Counted from the first letter of the stretch, positions 25,471 through 37,496 are shown. The stretch is 64,000 nt of DNA from Paragorgia papillata (GCA_035771165.1 JAWNZC010000279.1:347186-411185); one strand, 5' to 3'. Notes: a model not told the origin generated them from the letters alone. A program made the numbers and translations.

Positions 25471-25984
25471 TTTAGTATCAACCATAAACAACTTTTCTTT
25501 AACGTAAAGAAGTCTTATCAAACATTGTTCTAATGTTCAGATAGTTTTACCTTTTTGTTTGCACAAATCTCCCCATACATAATGCAGAGTAGTTCGATGG
25601 CTTATGGTAAACAATCGCTCACAAAACACAAGATTGTAACTACTTTGCTTAAAATTTGGTGTAGATATACTCCATAGGCATAAGCGAATTCATTTTCTTA
25701 TTCGAAAATGTCAAACTGAATATATTTCCATTACTTTCGACCCAATGTTTTCTTCACTCGTACAAAACTTTTAGCAGACGCCATGTTTGATTTTTTAGCC
25801 TAGTTTCCAGGTTTTGCTTGCGGCGTGAATATGCCGTGGCTTCTGATTGGTCAGAATAGGAGTATTCCAGCTATAAGAAGGTTTATCATTGGATAACGCT
25901 ACTATGGTCTATCACCACTAGACCATGGTAGCTCAGCCAATCAGAAGGCTGGATTTGTAATAGACCACCAGTTGGTTGATACTA

Positions 25985-26188
25985 AAATATAATATAATGT
26001 AATGTAATGTAAATGTAATGTAAATGTAATGTAATGTAATGTAATGTAATGTAATGTAATGTAATGTAATGTAATGTAATGTAATGTAATGTAATGTAAT
26101 GTAATGTAATGTAATGTAATGTAATGTAATGTAATGTAATGTAATGTAATGTAATGTAATGTAATGTAATGTAATGTAATGTAATGTA
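25985..26188. repeat. (TAATG)n microsatellite
   Basis: About 40 copies of the pentamer, with AATGTA irregularities at the 5' edge. It is closely related to units in the 23.7-24.1 kb tract. Confidence 0.95.
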
Positions 26189-26190
26189 AC

Positions 26191-27542
26191 CCATACCAGT
26201 TCTTGAAACTAATATACCACTGAAATATTTCCAAAGTTGAAGACACAAAACTTATCTATATTACATTATCGCCATGAAAACTTTCAAAGAATTAACGTTT
26301 TAAAATGTTGTTCTTACCACCTTCATTTGGCTGAACCAAAAATACAAAGTGGCAATAATAAGTACTAGTATATTAATTTAAGGTAGCTGGAGAACTTGCA
26401 GTCAGTAAAATGAAAGTGAAAGAGCGCTGCAGTCTTTTTTTCGTTGGTAGAAAGACAACCAGGTCTGGTAAAAAAGGTCACCGAAACACAGGATTACAAA
26501 ATATTTAAGGGACTTAACAGGTCGTATTTATTGCTTGCACAAACAGATTTATTTTATAAATTTTAGATGGGCCCACGTCTAGTATTGTTTAGTATATCTT
26601 CTACTTTTCTCCCAAATTTAGTGTTTTTTATCACAAAAACCAACAATTCATTTATTTATTTAAATTATGCAGGACTTGCACTGGAAATCTTAATGAGTGT
26701 CGATCGTATCTTGATATCTGCTGATATAAGAAATAAGAGAATCAAATCAACAGCGGTCATCTGCGGTTAATTAAAGGAAGTTGTGAAAACGGATAATAAA
26801 ACAAACTTTTAGTAGCCGATCTTGTACTCTAATTGACTGGCATGTGACCTTTGTGCATACCTCAGCCATAGCAAACTCTGTCTCGCCATATGTCTTATAT
26901 ATTATTTTGACTGTGCATGTGTTCAAAAATTTATGACTTATTAAACAAGGTTTTATATCAATGCTAAGTAAACAGTATATATATGCAAATACACTTGTAT
27001 CGTTATAAGTAATTAAGTGTGGAATTCAAGAAATGTCTGAAACACTGCTATAAGCAAATTCACTGTGCCGTACACATCACGCCATGGTGTGTTAGCTGAT
27101 ACAAAAGGGATTAAATTATCAGTTGTATACTAAATCACTCTAAATCACTGGGATTAATTGTTACAGTCAATATATTACAACACATAGCGGGATCAAACTA
27201 TGAAAGGCATAAACTGGCCATTGACACATTGCTGCAGGGGATTATATCGACAAGAATTATATTTAAATTTCCTTAAACAATGCACGCGGAACAAGGAAAT
27301 GGTTAAGGCTATAACTGAAAACTGAAACATAGTCGTCGGCGATAAATGGGCATAGTTCACGCCGTTTCAGATGTATAAACTGTGTATACAGTTGTGACTG
27401 CAATACCCGGGTCGCAGACAGATGGACGATAGAGTTGCAAAATATCATCCATCCAACGTGGCAGCGCTAGAGTGGAAATATTGAACTCTTTAACTAACCG
27501 CGTAGTAAAGATTCCACTTCCTGTTTTCTGCTACTATTTAAG
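26191..27542. other. Mostly featureless; weak candidate terminal exon at 26669
   Basis: TTTAAATTATGCAG precedes a 33-codon frame from 26671 to TAA at 26768 (contains MSVDRILISADIRNKR), with AATAAA ~25 bp later. It is unrecognised and could be chance. Nothing else is supported. Confidence 0.2.
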
Positions 27543-27621
27543 ATGACTTCTTGCTCTACACTCTGCCTTACTCTTATTGTCGTTTTGTTTGTCAACATGA
27601 TGATGGTTACTGTTCGTTTAG
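27543..27621 (+). CDS. Candidate first coding exon encoding a signal peptide
   Basis: ATG at 27543 starts MTSCSTLCLTLIVVLFVNMM, followed by MVTVRL. That is a short polar start, a long hydrophobic core and small residues at the end, as in a cleaved signal peptide. The frame ends at G|GTAAGT, a near-consensus donor at 27622 (phase 1). This suggests a secreted or membrane protein whose other exons lie downstream. The next recognised exon, the CRD at 40123, needs a phase 2 donor, so a direct join is out of frame. Either an intermediate exon exists or the two are unrelated. A (GA)n tract begins 88 bp into the intron. Confidence 0.45.
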
Positions 27622-27705
27622 GTAAGTAATTCTTGTTAATCACTAATAGGAAGACAACATTTTTTCTTTGTCTATGATTATGATTATCAAATCTAAGTTT
27701 AAAAA

Positions 27706-28768
<1,063 letters not shown>

Positions 28769-28776
28769 GTTACATT

Positions 28777-29801
28777 CATAGAAATAATATACCTAGAATG
28801 CGGGCTCCTATCTCCTGTCAGTCAAAAAATTGTCGCCACAAAATGGCGGATTTATAAGGGCAAAAGGAACTCGGCCCTAGGACTTTTTAACAGTTTTTTA
28901 CACGGTCGCGGTTGATAACCGGTGTGGAGTGGACGATGGATGTATTTCAGCACTGAATTTCTTTGTTTTTTACGCCGGGAAATTTACTGGATTAGTGAAT
29001 TTAAAGATAAGGGCATGTGAAGTGCAATATCCTTCGCCAAAACATTTCGAACATCAAACTCTGGATGTAGAAATGGCGACAATAGCGGCTTTTTACTGTG
29101 ATACGAATGTCGAATGGTTTTAGTGTTTTTACTGTTTTACATTATATATTTTTTAATGATTCCCACTTGTCAATCTGTATGTGATTTATACTGAATGTGG
29201 AGGATTAATCCAGGAGACAGTAAGTGTTTTGTTCTTTTTTATCCAATCTAATAGAGATTCTAGCTTGTGAGTTTTTGAAATATAAAATGTTTTATGCACC
29301 TGTCATACTTTTTATACATCAATCTTTTCGACATCTATTTATATTGACATCTTAAATCCGTGTTTTTCTTAAGATTTTCTCCTAGTTTCCATTACGTATT
29401 TTCTTTTCTTTTAAACGGGCTGTCGGGCTTCCTTTGATGCAGACAATTTCTGAGTTTCAAGTTTAGCATGAGCCTATCTTTTTGTTGCTTTTTGTAATTG
29501 TGGTGAATTGATCGAAATATAATTTTGAACTTATAGTTTTTAGTACGTTCGTTTAACAAAGCAAGTGTCTTGCAAATTGTTTTATTTTATGCTAATATGT
29601 ATGTGGCTGATTTGTTGTCATGCATGTATCCAATTTATCCCTGAAACGTCCTCCAATTCTTTATTTTGAGAGGCGATCATTGTTGTATATATATCCCACC
29701 CCTTGCAAAATTCAAAATGGCGGATCTATAAGGGCAAAATAAATTTAATTTGGACACCTGTCACGTGACAGAGCACGCATTCTAGGTCTATTATTTCTAT
29801 G
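28777..29801. mobile_element. hAT-like non-autonomous transposon with perfect 8-bp TSD
   Basis: The ends are CATAGAAATAATATACC on the left and the inverse of CATAGAAATAATAGACC on the right. The ~31-bp TIRs have two mismatches. GTTACATT is duplicated exactly on both sides (28769-28776 and 29802-29809). Eight-bp target duplications with a TIR starting CA are typical of the hAT superfamily. The 1025-bp interior has no transposase frame. It contains CAAAATGGCGGAT..TATAAGGGCAAAA in direct orientation near both ends (28842, 29715). Confidence 0.85.
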
Positions 29802-29865
29802 GTTACATTACACCAAGCTCGCAAACGTACCAACATGTATACGTACAACTTAACATGTCATCATC

Positions 29866-29912
29866 TTAAACGTCGTCATCATCGTCATCGTCATCATCGC
29901 TATCATTATTAT
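29866..29912. repeat. Imperfect ATC/GTC trinucleotide tract
   Basis: Runs of CATCATCGTCATCGTCATC, then ATTATTATTATC. Confidence 0.7.
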
Positions 29913-30007
29913 TATCACCAAAGTCGAAAAGTTTTCGTTCCGAATATTCTATGAAATTGCAAGGTTATGCAAATTGCCGTTCATTGCTTAAGCAATTGAA
30001 TTGGCAC

Positions 30008-30090
30008 CATGGCCGTAGGAACCAGGGGGGCAAGGGGGCCCAGCGCCCCCCTAATCGCCAGAAGGAGGGGGCTGAGCCCCCCCCAAAAAA
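30008..30090. repeat. GC-rich palindromic element (MITE-like)
   Basis: GGGGGGCAAGGGGGCCCAGC, then GCGCCCCCC and GGAGGGGGCTGAGCCCCCCC, give strong nested hairpins. This sharp GC spike lies in AT-rich DNA. Confidence 0.6.
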
Positions 30091-30211
30091 ATAGACGTGA
30101 AAGCACGAGTTTTTCCCGCTGCCAGTAAGCGCAGACGTATAGCGGAGAGGAAGATTCAATCTTTCTTTGTCCCGGCTCCACGGCAAGACTCGCAAGATAC
30201 AGAGACAGAAG
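30085..30211 (+). CDS. Unrecognised basic open frame ending at a GTAAGA donor
   Basis: The frame reads through KARVFPAASKRRRIAERK and SFFVPAPRQDSQD to GTTG|GTAAGA at 30212. It has no in-frame ATG. The basic N-terminus ending in FF resembles the start of some hAT/ZMYM-type proteins, but this is a weak impression. It directly follows the GC-rich palindrome, so it may be part of a decayed transposon. Confidence 0.2.
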
Positions 30212-30506
30212 TTGGTAAGATAACTTTACAGTTAAAGTTACTGATGCGAAAGCGCCAAAGAACCTCGCAGTCATTGGAAATGTTATACATCACCAATGCT
30301 TTAATATATATATATATATATAAAGCTTGCGCGCTTCCCGGCGTTCTCGCTATAGGATGTCCTTTCATAAAAATTCTGCCTTCTCCTGGAAGGAAGTAAA
30401 GGTAAACTAAAATTATGTTGTTTATGATCATAATATTTTGTTGTAAAACTGACCCTAAAATGCAGGAAAACGCGTTTCAGAGAGTTAGAAATCAAAACTT
30501 TTCCGT

Positions 30507-30585
30507 TCAATTCAGTTCAATTCAATTCAATTCAATTCAATTCAATTCAATTCAATTCAATTCAATTCAATTCAATTCAATTCAG
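30507..30585. repeat. (TTCAA)n microsatellite
   Basis: About 15 copies of the pentamer, abutting the left TACCCGTA minisatellite block. Confidence 0.95.
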
Positions 30586-30945
30586 AACGGGTAAGGATCG
30601 ATCTCTTACCCGTATTTTTAATGAGATTTATCTCCTTACCCGTATTAATTATGAGCTTACCCGTAATTTTAATAAGGTTAACACTACGTTACCCGTTATC
30701 CGTCTTTTTCCATGCCTAACAAGTTTGAGCATTATAAATACGGGTAAGGATCCATTGTATCTCTTACCCGTATTTTCAATGAGATTTATCTCCTTACCCG
30801 TAATTTTAATAGGGTTAACACTAATAAGTTTGATAATTTGCATTGAACCTAAATTTAAACCTGAAGTAGGATACGGTTAAAGTCGATTTCTTAGCGGTAT
30901 AATTCATTTCTTTATCAATATTTATAACGAACTTAACTCATTCCT
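30586..30945 (-). repeat. Left block of the TTACCCGTA minisatellite element
   Basis: Units carry TTACCCGTA / TACGGGTAA every 20-40 bp. They end with a unique tail (GGATACGGTTAAAGTCG, CTTAGCGGTATAATTCA, TATAACGAACTTAA). The same tail and units occur inverted at 35187-35800. Confidence 0.85.
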
Positions 30946-31013
30946 GTCCGAGGGCTTTCCCGGAGGTGACTGATAAAATCGTCTGGCGTTAGCCAGAATA
31001 AAATACTAAAGGA
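30934..31013 (+). repeat. Dispersed repeat family B (CTGGCGTTAGCCAG), copy 1
   Basis: AACTCATTCCTGTCCGAGGG, then GATAAAATCGTCTGGCG, TTAGCCAGAATAAAATAC. Related copies lie at 36803-36910, 40654-40717, 40746-40844, 41748-41835, 45405-45455 and 45498-45620. The core is a small CTGGC..GCCAG hairpin. Confidence 0.75.
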
Positions 31014-31190
31014 AAGAGCTTTAGGGAGATAGTTTATAACGTATTCCAATCTGGAGCCCATAGTCACCCCGTTCTTGGTCAGCTGGAGAGCGCGGGGGAG
31101 ACTGGGGAAACTGGTTTGATTCTCCGTTTTCATTGGTTCATTTAAATTTATTGAATGCATCGATTTCAAAACATACAGATTGTGAAATAA

Positions 31191-31194
<4 letters not shown>

Positions 31195-31281
<87 letters not shown>
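31195..31281. repeat. (TA)n microsatellite
   Basis: An 87-bp pure TA run that ends at the AAAGGGG terminus of the adjacent MITE. Confidence 0.97.
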
Positions 31282-31285
<4 letters not shown>

Positions 31286-31400
31286 GGGCTATTACACCAT
31301 GGCGAGAAGATATGGATTTTATGTTCGAGTGGAAAGGACATTATATTGCTCTTTTCCACGAGAACAAAAAATCCATATCTTTAGCAACCGTGTAATGTTC
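31282..31400. repeat. Foldback MITE family A, copy 2
   Basis: GGGGCTATTACACC and ATATGGATTTTATGTTCG are inverted on the right as ATCCATATCTTTAGCAACCG, then TGTAATG. The arms are ~45 bp. Confidence 0.8.
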
Positions 31401-31894
31401 TATTTATTATATGGAAAATGAAATTATATATGCGTGGAACTGATGTTGATAAACTGGGTTTAATGCAAAAACTACAACCGCTTGACCTATAAACTTTTAG
31501 AAAATACAAATGAAAAATACAACAACTACTTTAATTAACTGAATTAAGAGAAGTTACTGACTCAAATTTACTTGATTCGAAACTTGTGGCAAAAGGCCGT
31601 AAATTTTGACATGTCGATATGTCACTCGCGAGCGTTACATACGAGAAATACGCCACTCGGTTCCCGAATGAAGTGAAATATGGATTCTACGAGTGTTTTA
31701 GTTGCTAGTAAAATACTCTTCTCCATATAATAAATATATATATATATGTTCATTATTTCACAATATGTATGTTTTGAATCGATGAATTCAATACATTTTA
31801 AACGAACCAATCAAAACGGAGAATCAATCCAGATATAATTAAACAAAGAGAAGAGATGTAAATGAGGCGTCTAAAATATTTTTTATATATATAT

Positions 31895-31970
31895 AATGAT
31901 CCCGTTTAGGGTGAAACCTCTGGTAGCGAAGACTTTAAGGTAAAACTATACTTTATACTTTGTATATATA
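31895..31970 (+). ncRNA. Truncated hammerhead-like repeat
   Basis: ATGATCCCGTTTAGGGTGAA, ACCTCTGGTAGCGAAGAC, then TTTAAGGTAAAACTATAC. It keeps stem II (CCC/GGG), GAAA, the ACC-TCT-GGT stem III and the GUA site. The leading CUG of the core is lost to an upstream (TA)n. It is the same family as 63215-63510. Confidence 0.5.
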
Positions 31971-32372
31971 TATATATCTTTTCTCTTTTTTTATTATATC
32001 TGGGTCTCAGTCACACACGAGGTCACATAAACAAACTTCATAGCAAAGTTTATACAAGACGAATTTTCGAATATTAACTGTGGAATAACAAATAGTCGCA
32101 ATGAACAAAACAAACCTGGTGCGATTTGTCGTTATATTTGATGTATAAATGTAAAACAATTTAAACAAGGAAAAGGCATATTTGAAATAATTAAAGAAGG
32201 AATCAGCCTTCACAATCACAACTCGTATTAAAAGGCTTGTGATCGGGAACGATATTGGCGTCGTGCATTGATATTTTACCTTGGATTTCAAGAACGTTTT
32301 ATGTCAAGTGCCACCATGCACCAGCAGTGTCAGTCTCTCTCAAACAATTTTAATGTGTATTTTATCTGCATT

Positions 32373-34145
32373 TTATGCAGGGTTCTCACAATCATCCTTG
32401 CATGGGATGGAATATACAACTCCAGTTTGCTTTAGATTTGGCAGAGGATCTTTAGGTTTCATGAGGCAATCTTTTAAAGTAGACAAAGGTTTTATGGACA
32501 CATTTATGTTGCACTTCCTCAAAACTCGTTTTAATCTTTCTGTGGTGCCTTGAATATAAGGGAGGACTACTAGACCATCGTTATTTATTTCTTCTCTTCT
32601 TACCGTGGTGTCGGTGTTGAAACTGCATTTGAGTTTTCTCTTCACATTTTGTAAAAACTCCCTTGGGTATCCATTGCTCATTAATGAATTGAATACATGT
32701 TTCTCCTCCTGTTTCTGGTCTTTCATATCGGAATTAACTATCGTAGCTCTGTAGTAATTAGTCCTGGCTACCGAGGCCTTGTGCTGAATGGGATGGTGAG
32801 ACGCGTAATGCAAATATCGGTCAAAATGCGTTGGCTTTCTATAAACCGTTGTGCTGAGCCTGATTGTTCCATCTCGATTATAATGTTCATTGTATCTAAA
32901 AATGGGATGCCGTTTACTTTATACTTCTCAACTGTAAACTGAATATGCTGATTCTGGTTATTGAAATGATCGTGTAACTGGCCTATTTGTGTCTTCTTTA
33001 CAGCTGGAAGAGTGTCGTCGACAAACCTATGAAATACTCTTGGTCGCTCTGGAAAGGAATTCAGGGCTTATACTCCAAATCTTCCATCACCAAATTAGCA
33101 ATCACAACCGATACTGCATGGCGAACCCATTGCTGTGCCATGAATCTGTTTGTATGGTGTATCTTTAAATTGGAATTCTGTCGACTTTAAACAGAAATCA
33201 AGAAGCTCCACTACATCCTGAGGCGTCAGCGTTGTCCTTAAATGTAATGTTCCATCGTTTTCCAACTTCAATGCTGCGATTTGTATGGCTAGCTCAATAG
33301 GAATAGATGTAAAGAGCGATACTACATCAAATGAAACAAGTTCCTCATCATCGTCTAGTTGAAATTGTCTCGACTTACCAACCCAATCATACGTGTTTCG
33401 GATATGGTATTCCGTGTTACCAACAAGTGGGGCCAACACTTTACTTAAATATCTCGATAATTCATATGTTGTGGAACCAATAAAACTCACAATTGGTCGT
33501 AGTGGTACTCCTTCCTTGTGTATCTTTGGTAAACCATATAGCCTTGGGGTCGCACCATCTGTCGTATTCAACTTCTTGTATAGCTTGTCACCAAGTTTTG
33601 TCTTCTTCGATGAAAGGAGACTTTTCATTTTTGTTTCGCAAGATTTCATGGGATATTTTTTAAGCACTTGGTACGTTATTTCATCAGTTAGCATGTTATT
33701 TATCTTTTCATCGTACGCAGATCTATCCATAACAACTGTGGTGTTACCTTTGTCAGCCTTAAGGATAATGATGTCCTTGTCCTTCTTTACATTCGTTAAC
33801 ACGCGCCGCTCTTTCTTCGACATTTGTCTTTTGGAGGTTTAACCTGCTTAAAAATATTGGATACTTCAGTTCTTATATCAGCTTTATGTGTATCATCCAA
33901 CCTAAATATTGAGCTTTCGACCTCTGCGATTATTTCCATTGCTGGTATTTTCTTTGGTGCCGGTGCAAACTTTAGATCCTTTTGTAACAACGAACGTTCA
34001 TCAGAACTAAGGCTTTTGCTTGAAAGGTTTACAACCCATTTTGATCTGTCGACAGCGTCTTCTTTCTCCGAATCCATTCTCTTCCTGTTCCAAGTGTTGA
34101 GTTTCTTTTGATGGTTCTTTATAGTCATTGTTCTTAAATCTTTCG
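32373..34145 (-). mobile_element. Penelope-like element (PLE) reverse transcriptase, decayed, 3'-truncated
   Basis: Read on the minus strand. The PLE N-terminal region runs 34130-33800 (NLSSKSLSSDERSLLQK, KFAPAPKKIP). After a frameshift near 33810 comes the RT core, 33823-33095. Motifs seen: ILKADKGNTTVVMD, YGLPKIHKEGVPLRPIVS, SFDVVSLFTSIP and GTAMGSP. Further frameshifts follow. The catalytic aspartates are kept as RFVDDT at about 33014-33028. The C-terminal part (32813-32373) ends GVVYSIPCK at the start of the GIY-YIG nuclease, which is then missing. PLEs encode RT plus a C-terminal GIY-YIG endonuclease. This copy is non-functional. It abuts a second PLE fragment in opposite orientation. 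Confidence 0.92.
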
Positions 34146-34149
34146 AGTA

Positions 34150-34795
34150 GGTGCCGATATTTGCATTACGCGTCTCACCACTCTTTACTACAGAGCTGCG
34201 ATAGTTAATTCCGATAAGAAAAACTTTAAAAGATTGCCTCATGAAACCCAAAGATTCGCTGCCAAAATCTAAAGCAAACTGGAGTTGTTTATTCCATCCC
34301 ATGCAAGGATTGTGATGTGGAGTATATCAGAGAGACGGGAGGTGCTTTAGGGACACGAAAGAATGAACATCACAGGTGTGTACGATTGGCAAGGACTGAC
34401 AATTCGGCGTTAGCAAAACATGCACATGATAATGAACACTCGGTGGCATGGGAGGATGTAAAGATTATATGTAAAGAAAACAGATGGTCCCAAAGGAAAT
34501 GGAAGAAAGCATGCATGTTTTATTGAAAAGGCGAGAAATTGTATTTCGAACAGGGACAATAGAAGAACACTCCCTGAAGTATATAAACCACTCGTTAGGA
34601 AGAGCTTTTAAACATTGTTGATCAGTTTTGGTAGTTTTAATTAATTAATCCTTTGTAGTTATATTTTATAAGTTTTGATAATTTGCATCTGTAAATAGTA
34701 TTTTAACAGAGATCACGAAGCTCCTTTGAACCATTTTACCCTGACGATGGACGCATAGTCCGAAAGCTTGGTTTTTACCCCTTTTTTTCATTTTT
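34150..34795 (+). mobile_element. Second PLE fragment with GIY-YIG domain, inverted to the first
   Basis: It begins with the same stretch as the minus-strand copy (CGATATTTGCATTACGCG), then has an internal deletion and the linker LKDCLMKPKDSLP. The GIY-YIG region is intact here: TGVVYSIPCKDC, EYIRETGGALGTRK, NEHHR. It ends in a 3' UTR and a CTGACGATGGACGC motif at 34741. The Gly of YIG is Arg here (YIR). The copy lacks the RT. Partial inverted copies at one end are known for Penelope elements, so the two may be one insertion. Confidence 0.85.
34741..34775 (+). ncRNA. Hammerhead-like core at PLE 3' end
   Basis: CUGACGA (34741-34747), a stem GGAC-GCAUA-GUCC, then GAAA (34762-34765) and GCUUGGU. 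PLEs are reported to carry hammerhead ribozyme motifs in their terminal regions. Stem III pairing here is weak, so activity is doubtful. Confidence 0.45.
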
Positions 34796-34960
34796 ATGCT
34801 GGAGAAACATACTTATATAATAAAGAATATTTTCACGTTTCTTTCTAATTTTTTGCTATATATACCAAGAATAGAACTCAGTATATATACACCGAAGACA
34901 ATCTCACTGCACAGAACGAAAGAAATATTACATGCACAACGTATATACGATATGTATGTA

Positions 34961-35040
34961 TTCGTTCGCTGCGCTCACTCGTGAGATATTGTCTTTGCCA
35001 CTCGAACATAAAATCCATATCTTCTCGCCACCGTGTAATT
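34961..35040 (-). repeat. Foldback MITE family A, copy 3
   Basis: TTCGTTCGCTGCGCTCACTC, GTGAGATATTGTCTTTGCCA, then the CACCGTGTAAT terminus, as in copy 1. Confidence 0.8.
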
Positions 35041-35091
35041 TCTCATCTTGATTTTCTCTTAAAATACTGATTTGTTTGAGATGCTTTGTTT

Positions 35092-35093
<2 letters not shown>

Positions 35094-35133
<40 letters not shown>
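35094..35133. repeat. (TA)n microsatellite
   Basis: A 40-bp AT dinucleotide run. Confidence 0.9.
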
Positions 35134-35135
<2 letters not shown>

Positions 35136-35186
35136 CGGTTTCTTTATATTCTGACTCAAAATGTTATGATAATCACAAAAATTATA

Positions 35187-35800
35187 TTTATCTTGATTAA
35201 GTTCGTTATAAATACGGATAAAGATGTGAATTATACCGCTAAGAAATCGACTTTATTAACCGTATCCTACTTCTCGGGTTTGAATTTAAGTTCAATGCAA
35301 ATTAGTCAAACTTATTGGGCATGGAAAAAGACGGATAACGGGTAACGTAGTGTTTACCCTATTTAAAATTACGGGTAAGCCCATAATTAATATACGGGTA
35401 AGGAAATAAAGCTCATTAAAAAATACGGGTAAGATATCGATCATTACCCATTCTGGATTGAGTAGTGTAAATACTCAAGTTTGTTATGCAAAAAGACGGA
35501 TAACTGGTAACGTGGTGTTAACCCTATTGAAATTACGGGTAAGCTCATAAATAATACGGGTAAGAGCTAGATCGATCCTAACCCGTGCTGGATTGAGTTT
35601 AAGTTTTGTGTAAATACTCAAACTTATTGTTTTATGCAAAACGACGGATAACCGGTAACGTAGGTTTAACCCTATTAAAATTACGGGTAAGCTCAAAATT
35701 AATACGGGTAAGGAGATAAAGCTCATTAAAAATACGGATAAGAGCTCGATCCTTATCCGTTCTTGATTGAGTGTAAGTTTAGTGTAAATTTATGCAATAT
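35187..35800 (+). repeat. Right block of the TTACCCGTA minisatellite element (inverted copy)
   Basis: It begins with the inverse of the left block's tail (TTAAGTTCGTTATAAATACG, GATAAAG). Three diverged ~150-190-bp units follow, each with ACGGGTAAG..CATTAAAAATACGGGTAAG and a GATCGATC core. The left block has about two units. Confidence 0.85.
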
Positions 35801-35942
35801 CGATACTTCTCAATAAAGGAACTAAGAAAAATGATTTTTAAGCGTTCCACATTTCCCAAAGGGAATTAGGAACACGATGGCGTTCCTTATTGATTCGTTC
35901 GTTTCCTTAGGGAACAAGTACAATACGTTCCTTCGCCCAATC

Positions 35943-36398
35943 GGAACAATGGACCTTTTGCACGATGACGTGAGATGGCGTTGGGTGACTATACAACTAC
36001 CAGAATGCTTTCCCAGTATTCTAGGGTTTTGGGGTTTTGGCTAAAAGGGATGACTCAAAGGGCTCGTCCAGTCCTTTCGCAGCTTTTCCAAAATATGTCG
36101 TCAAATTTGTTTTTGACAAATTTATCATCGAGTTTCAGTGAGTCTCGAGATTTTAGCAATGCTTTCGATACCCTAACCACAACATGAACCCTAACCCTAA
36201 TCACAAATCTGGTTTACCCCCTAGCTTTTAGGGAAAACATATTTGTCGACATATTTTGGAAAAGCCGCGAAAGGACTGCATGCATGGGTCCATTTGAGTC
36301 ATCCGTTTTAGCCGAAACCCTAGAATACTGGCAAAGCATTCTGGTAGTTGTAGTCACTCAACGCCATCTCACATCATCATGCAAATGGCTTATTAGTT
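35943..36398. repeat. Foldback element, ~150-bp arms
   Basis: GACGTGAGATGGCGTTG, CTACCAGAATGCTTTCCCAG and TCCAAAATATGTCG on the left are inverted at 36215-36390. The loop contains two telomere-like CCCTAA units. Confidence 0.85.
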
Positions 36399-37488
36399 CC
36401 TTTGATATAGGTCTTCTAAATATCATAACAAACACATGTCAACCGAAAACCCAAAAATGCTTCCCTTGGCTGTACGGCCCATGTCGTGTATACTCTACTC
36501 TCATTAAGTTTTGAAATTTTTTCCCGCGCCTTTTTTTGCCGTGCTCCATCGAGTTATGGAGCACGTTAATAATCCAACTTTCCACCTCCCATATCAATCC
36601 TTAAGCGTAAAAGTAAAGTAATAGCTTGCTTAACAACTTAGAGAGATGGAACAAAATATGAGAAAATACTTTTTTTCATTATTTTTATAAATCATCTTTA
36701 TACAGATTTATACTGTCTTGTTCAGGTATAGATAGAAGCTGTTATCCTACAAGGACATGTGTTTAAACAATATACTAAATAGTATGAGTTAAATAAACAT
36801 ATATTAACTCTATCCTGCATGTCCGGGATTGGTCTTCGGTATTTTACTCTGGCTAACCCCAGACGATTTTGTTCACCTCTTGGGAAGCCCTTGGACAGCA
36901 ATGAGTTAACGTATGTTTGGAAGAGAAAAAACTGAACCATAATAGAAAAATTGCTTTTTAACTTTTTTTTTAAAAGAAGATAAAAACTGTTTTAGTACAA
37001 ACATTATTTGTAGCTTGTTATTGGAGCTTCTTGAATGCGGAAACTTTTTGTGGATCCAGTCTTCATCTTTGGAATTACAAGAAAGGTGTTATTTCATCGA
37101 GCGTCATAATTTTGAGCGTCATAATTATTAAAATTAAAATTAAAGTAACTAGGACCAAGATAACATGTTTATACCGACTTAAATACCTCGATATTGAATC
37201 TTTTCTTAGTAATGTTGTATTAATGGCTCCTAAATTTTTTCTATCAACAATCAGCATCGCTTTTCTACGAACTGCGTCGGGTTTATTAATAAACGATTAT
37301 TGGTTGAAACTGAGCATTTTTATTAAGAACAAGAAGGCATTTTGAGTCGGCATATACCTCCGCCAGTGGATTATTATGGAGATAGGATGTTTAAAAAGAA
37401 AACGAGCCATCCTGCTAACCAGGCTAGCTCACGAGACTATGCACGTGTATAAATAGACCGCCGGCCAACCTCGATAAAAGTGTCTCAA
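36399..37488. other. No gene seen; one family B repeat copy (36803-36910, - strand)
   Basis: TTTTACTCTGGCTAACCCCA, then GGGAAGCCCTTGGACAGC, is a family B repeat copy. A 104-codon frame at 37031-37345 is hydrophobic, AT-driven and unrecognised. Confidence 0.5.
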
Positions 37489-37496
37489 AAACATCG

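Larger units (their letters stand above)
31112..31831. mobile_element. TIR element (~720 bp) with nested MITE and (TA)n
   Basis: Left GATTCTCCGTTTTCATTGGT and right (inverse complement) GATTCTCCGTTTTGATTGGT begin ~85-bp inverted arms that run to TTGTGAAATAATGAA on both sides. (TA)n at 31195-31281 and MITE family A copy 2 lie inside. No transposase is visible. Confidence 0.75.

Noticed and set aside
25941..26248. Open frames with Ile-Thr-Leu-His repeats
   Set aside because: Translations of (TAATG)n.
36160..36205. Telomeric repeat
   Set aside because: Only two CCCTAA units, in the loop of a foldback element.
37031..37345. 104-codon hydrophobic frame
   Set aside because: Composition follows the AT-rich background; no domain or splice signals.
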